Positions 1 to 4,174 of a stretch of DNA of 7,333 nucleotides are shown here, one piece after another. The stretch covers positions 1 to 7,333 of the forward strand of contig DJYL01000102.1 of assembly GCA_002448495.1 (NCBI GenBank), read 5' to 3'. Below the pieces are notes generated by a model that made no database searches, had not been told where the DNA came from, and saw only the letters and a program-made list of their open reading frames with translations. Position 1 is the stretch's first letter. Each line of letters starts with the position of its first letter. Made by a program: the position numbers and the translations under genes. This stretch comes from Pseudoselenomonas ruminantium. Its GTDB lineage: Bacteria; Bacillota; Negativicutes; Selenomonadales; Selenomonadaceae.

Positions 1-182
1 TTATAAAGATAGACAAGTGGTATCTAAGCAGTCAATTATGCCATATTTGCGGCTACCAAAATGACGAAACTAAAAACTTATCTGTGAGAGAATGGGATTG
101 TCCCGCTTGTGGCAGTCACCATAACCGCGATAAAAACGCTGCAATAAATATTCGAGAAGAAGCTAGACGAATATCTGCCTAA
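1..182 (+). CDS. tnpB: TnpB (OrfB) of an IS200/IS605-family element, C-terminal fragment
   Basis: The reading frame is open from the window edge (first full codon at 3) to TAA at 180-182, giving the last 59 residues. It shows the typical TnpB end: a four-cysteine zinc finger (CHIC, then CPAC 24 residues after the first pair) followed by [12 protein letters not shown], which carries the third RuvC catalytic aspartate (RDxNAAxNI). TnpB is an RNA-guided DNA nuclease of IS200/IS605 and IS607 elements and the ancestor of Cas12; it works with an omega RNA read from the element's 3' end. The upstream part, with the other RuvC residues, is outside the window, so whether the gene is intact cannot be told, and neither can the presence of a tnpA partner. 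The family is certain from these motifs. The fragment is richer in A and T than the metabolic genes further along, in line with transfer. Confidence 0.95.
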   Translation, partial: IKIDKWYLSSQLCHICGYQNDETKNLSVREWDCPACGSHHNRDKNAAINIREEARRISA

Positions 183-322
183 CTAATCTCGTAAAATACC
201 GTGGGTCGCACGGGAATCTACGCCTGTGGAGAGAGTGTAAGTCGCTGCAAATCTTCGGAGTCAGTGGTGCTGTTCTCGTGGAAGCAGGAAGCTCCCACCT
301 CTATAGGCGGGGGTACGTTCAC
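183..322 (+). ncRNA. Predicted omega RNA (reRNA) scaffold of the TnpB element
   Basis: The non-coding stretch after tnpB is full of structure: a CCGTG/CACGG hairpin at 199-213, a segment beginning GAATCTACGCCTGTGGAGA that I recognise as conserved in right ends of this IS group, and GTGG (about 278-281) able to pair with the CCAC of the terminal hairpin at 294-311. In characterised TnpB systems the guide RNA is made from the tnpB 3' end through the right end, and about 15-20 nt of flanking DNA serves as guide. Here the guide would start near 323 (CAAAACAATACGAATATATT). The RNA probably begins inside tnpB. The 64-codon open frame across this segment is not considered coding. The role follows from the family; the exact ends are inferred. 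Confidence 0.7.
294..311 (+). repeat. Subterminal hairpin of the IS right end
   Basis: CCCACC (294-299) pairs with GGCGGG (306-311) around a six-base loop, TCTATA, with one A/C mismatch. Imperfect subterminal hairpins of this type are recognised as single-stranded DNA by the TnpA transposase of IS200/IS605 elements. The same bases would form the last stem of the omega RNA. Confidence 0.65.
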
Positions 323-347
323 CAAAACAATACGAATATATTATAAT
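318..347 (+). promoter_or_regulatory. Possible promoter at the IS edge, driving the small gene at 396
   Basis: A perfect TATAAT sits at 342-347, 48 bp before the start codon of the small gene. At an 18-bp spacing upstream is TTCACC (318-323), sharing four of six bases with TTGACA; most of this -35 is the terminal TTCAC of the insertion sequence. This would be a hybrid promoter made by the insertion. The -10 is convincing, the -35 weak, and AT-rich flanks give such matches by chance. Confidence 0.4.
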
Positions 348-395
348 GTATTATGGAAACAAGAGAAATATTTTTTATATGGGGAGGCTGTTTGA

Positions 396-566
396 ATGAA
401 GGGGTCTATGAGAAAAATGCTTTGTTGGGGGCTGGCAGAACTGTCTATGGGAGTAATGCTGCCGGGGGAAAAGCCGGCTATGAAGGTGCTCGGCGGCAAG
501 CACATTATCCATGTCGGCGGTAAATATGACAGCTATCTGCTGATACCGGTAGTACCGGAAAAATGA
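396..566 (+). CDS. Small hypothetical protein (56 aa)
   Basis: ATG at 396-398 to TGA at 564-566. The start is preceded by GGGGAGG (381-387) at 8 nt, a strong ribosome binding site for this genome type, and a TATAAT lies 48 bp upstream. The product begins MKGSMRKMLCWGLAELSMGV, a short basic then fairly hydrophobic segment that could be a weak signal or membrane-association region, followed by a glycine/lysine-rich part (VLGGKHIIHVGGKYDSYLLI) and the end PVVPEK. I recognise no family. It stands alone between the IS end and the convergent hydrolase gene and ends 12 bp before a hairpin that could end transcription in both directions. It may be a genuine small gene or the remains of a larger one cut by the insertion. 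The ribosome binding site and clean frame favour a real gene. Confidence 0.5.
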   Translation: MKGSMRKMLCWGLAELSMGVMLPGEKPAMKVLGGKHIIHVGGKYDSYLLIPVVPEK

Positions 567-571
567 GCGCC

Positions 572-603
572 AAAAAGCAAGGAACCTGTAACAGAAGTTC
601 CTT
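572..603 (-). terminator. Intrinsic terminator of the exported MBL-fold hydrolase gene
   Basis: AAGGAAC (579-585) and GTTCCTT (597-603) form a perfect 7-bp stem around 11 nt. Read on the minus strand the stem is followed by GC and then five T (complement of 572-576). The TAA stop of the hydrolase gene (602-604) lies inside the stem. On the plus strand the same hairpin is followed by ACTGTTTGTATTT, so it may weakly terminate the small gene too. Confidence 0.7.
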
Positions 604-1534
604 ACTGTTTGTATTTGTCAATGGCCTCCTGTGCCATTTTCCGGAAGACATCTTCATACTCGCGGTACTTTTTCTGGCCGATAACAAAGGGATGGGGCTG
701 GCCGGGGCGGCGATGCTTGAGTTTTTCCAGACGGGCGAAGGTATCGTCCACCCAGCCATGGGCGCTCATTTCCACATCAACCTGAAAATCAGCGGTGTAC
801 TTGGCAAAGTAGTTTACTGCGCTTAGATAGAGGTAATTCATTTCCAGATTGGCCGGTGTGCCGGTGCCGCCCCAAATGGCCACATGATGTTTTTCACCAT
901 GGTCGGTGACGGGAACAATCATGGACAGACAGCCCGGGGTATGACCGGGGGTGAGTACGAGGAAAATACTGGTGTCGCCCAAGGTTATGGTCTGACGGTC
1001 ATTCAGTTCGATGTCAATATGGGGACGTACGCCGGAAAAAGCGTTTTGGGCGGGAATTACCGAATACCAGTTGCTGTCAATGATATTGATGCCGATTTTG
1101 GCCTGAGGCGCATATTTATCCTTGAAGAACTGGGCTCCGCCGTAGTGGTCGCTGTGGCCGTGGGTGAGGAGAATATAGCGGGTGTCGGCAGGGGATAAGC
1201 TCAGCTTTTTCATGTTGGCGGCGGCATAGTCGGCATCCTGCTCGTCCCAGCCGGAGTCAATCATGATAAGACCTGCGCTGGTGCGCACAACAAATTGGGC
1301 TACGGATATGGAGCCGATGTAGAAAAGGTTGTCAAAGACCTGTACAGGTTCAATGGGCGTGCGGTCAAATAAATAGTGCATGGCTGTTTCGCCGGTGGCT
1401 TCCTCTGGCGAATGGGGATATTCTGTGGCAGAGGAAGCCAGTGCCTGCGGGCCGCCCCATAGCAGGCCGGCGGTCAGAGCCAGACTGCCTTTGAGAAAAT
1501 TCTTTCTGGAAATATGGGCATTGAAATTCATCAT
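602..1534 (-). CDS. Exported metallo-beta-lactamase-fold hydrolase, B3-like ligand set
   Basis: The product has 310 residues from ATG at 1534. A TTG directly before it could add one residue, but AGGAG (1541-1545) is spaced 7 nt from the ATG and only 4 from the TTG. Residues 1-33 are an export signal: SRKNFLKG at 9-16, a hydrophobic stretch, then QALA as likely cleavage site. It looks like a Tat signal (S-R-R-x-F-L-K) with lysine in place of the second arginine. The MBL fold follows: THGHSDH supplies H125, H127, D129 and H130, TPGHTPG supplies H198, and MSAHGW supplies H259. These match the six zinc ligands of subclass B3. Where lactonase- and glyoxalase-type relatives carry a bridging aspartate there is WGGTG, which also favours the B3 lineage. 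The C-terminal region (KLKHRRPGQPHPFV) resembles the B3 end as well. Likely a periplasmic or surface zinc hydrolase; a beta-lactam substrate is possible but unproven. It has its own promoter, apparently controlled by the MarR protein encoded upstream. Confidence 0.9.
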   Translation of the reverse strand: MMNFNAHISRKNFLKGSLALTAGLLWGGPQALASSATEYPHSPEEATGETAMHYLFDRTPIEPVQVFDNLFYIGSISVAQFVVRTSAGLIMIDSGWDEQDADYAAANMKKLSLSPADTRYILLTHGHSDHYGGAQFFKDKYAPQAKIGINIIDSNWYSVIPAQNAFSGVRPHIDIELNDRQTITLGDTSIFLVLTPGHTPGCLSMIVPVTDHGEKHHVAIWGGTGTPANLEMNYLYLSAVNYFAKYTADFQVDVEMSAHGWVDDTFARLEKLKHRRPGQPHPFVIGQKKYREYEDVFRKMAQEAIDKYKQ

Positions 1535-1554
1535 CAAATCACTCCTGACAAAAA

Positions 1555-1602
1555 CAATAGTACGTTAACATACTGTTATAATAGTATGTTAACGTACTAT
1601 TG
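1555..1602. promoter_or_regulatory. Perfect 20-bp inverted repeat: double MarR-type operator
   Basis: The left arm CAATAGTACGTTAACATACT (1555-1574) is the exact reverse complement of the right arm (1583-1602); the spacer is GTTATAAT. Each arm also contains its own 16-bp near-palindrome, AGTA(C/T)GTTAAC(A/G)TACT, centred on GTTAAC with one mismatched pair, so the whole reads as two dyads whose centres are 24 bp apart. MarR dimers bind 16-20 bp palindromes of this kind. One dyad lies between the -35 and -10 of the hydrolase promoter and the other overlaps the start of transcription, so a bound protein would block polymerase. That the neighbouring MarR protein is the binder is inference from position and size. 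Confidence 0.8.
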
Positions 1603-1606
1603 TCAA
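1578..1606 (-). promoter_or_regulatory. Promoter of the exported MBL-fold hydrolase gene
   Basis: On the minus strand TTGACA (complement of 1601-1606) and TATTAT (complement of 1578-1583) are separated by exactly 17 bp. Transcription would begin near 1571, leaving a leader of roughly 37 nt before the ATG. The -35 follows directly after the T-run of the marR terminator, so the hydrolase gene is a separate transcription unit. The operator dyads fill the spacer and the early leader. Confidence 0.8.
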
Positions 1607-1607
1607 G

Positions 1608-1637
1608 AAAAAAATCACAGCTTTGCCGTGATTTTTT
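1608..1637 (-). terminator. Intrinsic terminator of the marR gene
   Basis: On the minus strand the sequence reads AAAAAATCACGGC, loop AAA, GCTGTGATTTTTTT: a 7-bp GC-containing core with one G-U pair, extended by A-T pairs and ending in seven T. The codons for the last residues of the regulator (KITAKL) and its TGA stop (1615-1617) form the stem, so the gene and its terminator overlap. On the plus strand the hairpin is also followed by six T and could act in both directions. Confidence 0.85.
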
Positions 1638-2040
1638 CTTCCAGTCTGGTGAGAATTCTGGTAAAGCTGGCCAGTTCCTCGGCCGTAAGCCCGGATTCGG
1701 CTTCCTGCATAAAGTCATAGTCAAGTTCAGCCAGTTTCTTAGTAAGCTGAACGCCAGCGGCAGTGGCTTGCAGCTTATAGAATCGTTTATCGTTGTCATC
1801 TTTTTGACGGGTCAATAATTCTTTTTTTATCAACCTGTCCACCAAAGCCTTGGTGCTGTTCTTGTCTTTTTCCAGCCGTGCAGATAAATCCTGCTGGGAT
1901 AGGTTTTTCTCCTTGCTGACAATTTGCAGCACAACCCATTGTTCCGGGGTGATGTCATAATCGGCCAAGGCTTTGGTCATGAACTGATGAATCTTGCGGG
2001 CTGTGCGGCAGATGATATAGCCTGTAGTTTCCTGTAGCAT
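1615..2040 (-). CDS. MarR-family transcriptional regulator
   Basis: 141 residues, the usual MarR size. ATG at 2040 is preceded by GAGGAG at 6 nt. The layout is typical: an N-terminal helix used for dimerisation (about 5-28), TPEQWVVLQIV at 31-41, a winged helix-turn-helix from about 47 (LSQQDLSARLEKDKNSTKALVDRLIKKELL) and a wing with D-N-D-K-R at 82-86, where MarR proteins keep an aspartate-arginine pair, then long C-terminal dimerisation helices. MarR proteins are dimeric repressors that release DNA on binding phenolic or other small ligands, or on cysteine oxidation. The only cysteine is C11 in the first helix; whether it senses oxidants is unknown. The gene lies upstream of the exported hydrolase on the same strand, and the hydrolase promoter carries a double palindrome of the right size, so that gene is its likely target. 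I see no copy of that palindrome in front of marR itself. Confidence 0.93.
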   Translation of the reverse strand: MLQETTGYIICRTARKIHQFMTKALADYDITPEQWVVLQIVSKEKNLSQQDLSARLEKDKNSTKALVDRLIKKELLTRQKDDNDKRFYKLQATAAGVQLTKKLAELDYDFMQEAESGLTAEELASFTRILTRLEEKITAKL

Positions 2041-2069
2041 ACTGTTCTCCTCATTACCTAACTGAAATC

Positions 2070-2094
2070 ATTATAGCACATTTTGACCAGTCAA
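2070..2094 (-). promoter_or_regulatory. Probable promoter of marR
   Basis: On the minus strand TGCTATAAT (complement of 2070-2078) is a perfect extended -10 (TGN-TATAAT), 29 bp before the ATG. A TTGACT lies only 13 bp further upstream, too close for a normal -35, and is one half of a small dyad TTGAC-N2-GTCAA (2083-2094) that could be a regulator site. The extended -10 can work without a good -35. Confidence 0.55.
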
Positions 2095-2177
2095 TTCTGA
2101 AAAGAACCATTCCGCAATACGAATATGCAGGCATGCCCCGGCGTTTGATAGCACATATTACAGGATACACATTTCTT
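2091..2177 (-). pseudogene. Cysteine-rich C-terminal scrap of a possible iron-sulfur protein
   Basis: On the minus strand, in the frame ending with TGA at 2091-2093, the sequence reads KKCVSCNMCYQTPGHAC and then IFVLRNGSFQN before the stop. The spacing C-x2-C-x2-C-x7-C looks like an iron-sulfur cluster segment; somewhat similar cysteine groups occur in NADH:flavin oxidoreductases, but I cannot assign it. There is no start codon or ribosome binding site in this frame. It is joined out of frame to the radical SAM fragment upstream and ends just before the marR promoter, so I read it as a relic left by a deletion. Confidence 0.3.
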
Positions 2178-2235
2178 GCAGAAAACCCGAAGCCGCTTCA
2201 TAAGGAGGCCGATTGATACCGCTGGTAAAATGCAT
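2158..2235 (-). pseudogene. N-terminal remnant of a radical SAM protein
   Basis: ATG at 2235, with AAGAAGG 7 nt upstream, opens a 25-codon frame: MHFTSGINRPPYEAASGFLQ, then EMCIL and TAA at 2158-2160. The first 20 residues match what I remember as the start of a family of Bacillota radical SAM proteins, in which xRPPxEAxSxxLQVTxGCSHxxCxFC leads into the CxxxCxxC cluster site. Here the match stops right after GFLQ, before any cluster cysteine, so the enzyme is lost and only its start with its ribosome binding site survives. A short peptide might still be made if the region is transcribed. The identification rests on this short motif. Confidence 0.55.
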
Positions 2236-2288
2236 AACGCTGCCTTCTTATGGTTTTCAATACTCTTTACATTGGATGACCTGATGAA

Positions 2289-3080
2289 TTAATACATTAC
2301 CGACTGTCCGTCGTTGGGTATATCATAATTTGTCACGCCACGTTCTGCCAGTTTGCCTTTCAGCGTATGACGAGTGAGAGCGGCGTGAGCCACATTGTCC
2401 AAATGGGTCAGATACAGTCTGGCATTCGGTGCAGTTTTGGCAACGCAGTGGACATCTTCGGCATCCATGATCAGCCGGCCATTTTCTACCGTCTCGGCGG
2501 CACAGCAGTTGAGCGCCACGACTTCCGGCTGGCAGCGTTTCAACGTGTCTGCTACTGCCGGATACCATATCGTATCACCTGCCAGATAAAAGGTTTTTTC
2601 CTTTTCGTTTTCAAACATAACGCCCATCGCATCACCACAAGGGGTTACCGTGCCATGGAGGGCCGGTACCTTGGTCAGTTTTGCCTGACCAAACATCATG
2701 CCGGTTTCGCACAGTACGGTCACATTCTGGAACCCGGATTTTTTGAAGACAGCGGCATCTTCCTCATTTTGGCAGATTACAGGCACAGTTTTGTCCAGAG
2801 GTGTGCCAACAGTACCATCCATGGCCATATCAATGTGATCGGGATGGATATGCGTTACCAGATAATAATCGACGCCGGCGAGAATTTCTTTCAGCGGCAT
2901 GGGCAGGTCATAGAAGGGCATGGGCAAATGTTCCTTCATTTCATCCGGCACATGATAAGGCCTGCCGGGAACATCAACGAAGGAAAACTGGTGCTTGGGC
3001 ATCAGCCACGGGTCAATCAGGAAAATTTTACCGGCATATTCAAGACGATTGGTGGCATTGCGGATTTGTGTCAGTTTCAT
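2289..3080 (-). CDS. Cytoplasmic MBL-fold metal-dependent hydrolase, UlaG-like
   Basis: 263 residues; ATG at 3080 has AAGGAG (complement of 3091-3096) at 8 nt. No signal peptide: the protein begins directly with the first beta strands (MKLTQIRNATNRLEYAGKIFLIDPWL). This start, with a short strand then IDPWL, is typical of the UlaG-type branch (L-ascorbate-6-phosphate lactonase and uncharacterised relatives). Metal ligands visible are H77, H79, D81 and H82 (THIHPDH), H142 (ALHGT), the bridging D169 (LAGDT) and H226 (LTHLDNV). It is therefore a different branch from the exported hydrolase at 602-1534, which lacks the bridging aspartate. An insertion around residues 27-62 (PKHQF to PMPLKE) is rich in proline and methionine and may shape the active site. 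It is transcribed divergently from the LysR-type regulator, which usually marks a target gene. Lactone, phosphodiester or similar bonds are possible substrates; the real one is unknown. Confidence 0.88.
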   Translation of the reverse strand: MKLTQIRNATNRLEYAGKIFLIDPWLMPKHQFSFVDVPGRPYHVPDEMKEHLPMPFYDLPMPLKEILAGVDYYLVTHIHPDHIDMAMDGTVGTPLDKTVPVICQNEEDAAVFKKSGFQNVTVLCETGMMFGQAKLTKVPALHGTVTPCGDAMGVMFENEKEKTFYLAGDTIWYPAVADTLKRCQPEVVALNCCAAETVENGRLIMDAEDVHCVAKTAPNARLYLTHLDNVAHAALTRHTLKGKLAERGVTNYDIPNDGQSVMY

Positions 3081-3122
3081 GGTGATATCTCCTTTTCGTA
3101 ACTTCCAAATTGCGTTAGCTAG

Positions 3123-3160
3123 GTTATGCTTTTAGTATAATGCTTATACCAAGGCATAAC
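3123..3160. promoter_or_regulatory. Nested inverted repeats: likely LysR-type operator
   Basis: Two dyads share the region: an outer pair GTTATGC (3123-3129) with GCATAAC (3154-3160), and an inner pair GTATAA-TGC-TTATAC (3135-3149). TTATACCAAGGCATAA (3144-3159) also has the T-N11-A spacing common in LysR-type sites. The inner dyad covers the -10 of the UlaG-like hydrolase gene and the outer right arm reaches its -35. LysR-type proteins usually bind an upstream and an activation site as tetramers in such divergent regions. Sequence symmetry is observed; binding is inferred. Confidence 0.6.
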
Positions 3161-3162
3161 AA
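3134..3162 (-). promoter_or_regulatory. Promoter of the UlaG-like hydrolase gene
   Basis: On the minus strand TTGTTA (complement of 3157-3162) and TATACT (complement of 3134-3139) are spaced 17 bp. Transcription would begin near 3127, giving a leader of about 45 nt. The -35 is weaker than consensus, as is common for activated promoters. Confidence 0.65.
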
Positions 3163-3178
3163 GCAAAGAGATTTTCTT

Positions 3179-3207
3179 TTGACGCAACTTAAAGGTTGCT
3201 GTAAAAT
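3179..3207 (+). promoter_or_regulatory. Promoter of the lysR-uvrA2 transcription unit
   Basis: TTGACG (3179-3184) and TAAAAT (3202-3207) are spaced 17 bp, 23 bp before the TTG start of the regulator gene. It lies just beyond the inverted repeats of the divergent promoter, so the regulator could bind without fully blocking its own gene. Confidence 0.7.
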
Positions 3208-3230
3208 AAAATGAAAAGGGGAGATGAAAC

Positions 3231-4160
3231 TTGAATCAGAAACAAATGGAATATTTCCTCGAAGTATATAGGCAGGGCAATATTCAGAACGCTGCGGACA
3301 GGCTCTTTGTGTCACGGCAGGGAATCAGCAAGATGCTCAGGACTTTGGAGGAGGAACTGGGGCAGCTGCTCTTTATCCGCAATCCGCATGGCCTTGTTCC
3401 GACAGATTACGCCAATGCACTTTTACCGCATGTGCAGCGGCTGCTGGCAGAATATCAGAGCATTGCGAATATGAGCACCTTGGCTTCACAATCCAAAAGT
3501 GTGGTGACTATCTACGCACTTGACCATATTATGGCTTACTTTGGTGCAGAATTTCTTTGGGATTTTCACCGTGCATGCCCGGATATTATCCTCAGCACTG
3601 TGGATACGACAGATGATGCAGCCTTGAAAGGTGTGTTGGAGAAGCAATGCAACTTTGCTATCGTCACGGGAGAGGTTGACCAAAATCGTTTTGCGGCTGA
3701 ACCATTATTTTTTTCCCGGTACTGTGTGCGGCTGCATCGTGAGCATTTGCTGGCCAGCAAAGAAAAGATTGCCTATGCTGATCTGGAGGGGGCGCGTATC
3801 GTCAGCAAGGGGCGGGCTTATCGATGTTTTCGGCATAATATTGATAGGTATATCTTATTGCCGGGGATTCAGGTAGACCTTGTAGCCGAAACAGCCGATG
3901 AAATGCTTATCACCGATATGATACTCCGGCATCAGGCAATAAATCTGGGCTATGACTACGCTGCTGTGTTGAATCTTCATCCGGATATTGTGGTAAAAGT
4001 TTTAGACAAAGCTGATGAGCTTGGTCAGACTGTATACCTTGTCTGGGACAAGACCACAGTCCTCACCCAAGCCAGCCAAAAGTTTCGTGCCTTTCTGCTC
4101 GAATGGCTGTCGCAAAATGGTAAAGACAAGGTCGTCTTAGATTGCAGCAAAAAGCAATAA
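3231..4160 (+). CDS. LysR-family transcriptional regulator
   Basis: 309 residues, normal for the family. The start is TTG at 3231, set by GGGGAG (3218-3223) 7 nt upstream; the ATG at 3224 is out of frame, and the protein begins exactly where LysR proteins do (MNQKQMEYFLEVYRQGNIQNAADRLFVSRQGISKMLRTLEEELGQLLF). The helix-turn-helix spans about 18-38, a linker helix follows (58-85), and the effector domain runs from about 90 to 295, in two lobes (VVTIYALDHIMAYF onwards; then the return strands near the C-terminus). No transmembrane segment. It is divergent from the UlaG-like hydrolase gene, across 150 bp holding nested inverted repeats, and followed after 14 bp by uvrA2, so it probably regulates both. 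The ligand cannot be read from the sequence. The 20-residue tail (NGKDKVVLDCSKKQ) is specific to this protein. Confidence 0.93.
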   Translation: MNQKQMEYFLEVYRQGNIQNAADRLFVSRQGISKMLRTLEEELGQLLFIRNPHGLVPTDYANALLPHVQRLLAEYQSIANMSTLASQSKSVVTIYALDHIMAYFGAEFLWDFHRACPDIILSTVDTTDDAALKGVLEKQCNFAIVTGEVDQNRFAAEPLFFSRYCVRLHREHLLASKEKIAYADLEGARIVSKGRAYRCFRHNIDRYILLPGIQVDLVAETADEMLITDMILRHQAINLGYDYAAVLNLHPDIVVKVLDKADELGQTVYLVWDKTTVLTQASQKFRAFLLEWLSQNGKDKVVLDCSKKQ

Positions 4161-4174
4161 TGGAGGGTTGAGAA

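Larger units (their letters stand above)
1..322 (+). mobile_element. Right-hand part of an IS200/IS605-family insertion sequence
   Basis: It comprises the tnpB 3' end and about 140 bp of non-coding right end. The right end holds a subterminal imperfect hairpin (294-311) and then TACGTTCAC, which matches the terminal pattern I remember for tnpB-type elements of this family. I place the boundary at about 322; the precise cleavage site is inferred, because the left end lies outside the window. Elements of this family make no target duplications, so none is expected. Confidence 0.8.

Noticed and set aside
201..395. 64-codon open frame after tnpB
   Set aside because: It runs through the conserved structured right end of the insertion sequence, which is non-coding, and has no family-like sequence.
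1535..1537. TTG as start of the exported hydrolase
   Set aside because: It adds only one residue and sits too close (4 nt) to AGGAG; the following ATG at 1534 has 7-nt spacing.
2183..2277. Possible plus-strand mini-gene after AAGGAGG near 2201 (TTG start, 23 codons)
   Set aside because: The product has no family resemblance, and the opposite strand there carries the recognisable radical SAM start; the purine-rich motif is explained as the codons for RPP on the other strand.
2367..3101. Long plus-strand open frame (244 codons) opposite the UlaG-like hydrolase gene
   Set aside because: It is the antisense shadow of a gene with clear catalytic motifs; the translation has no recognisable domain and no ribosome binding site of note.
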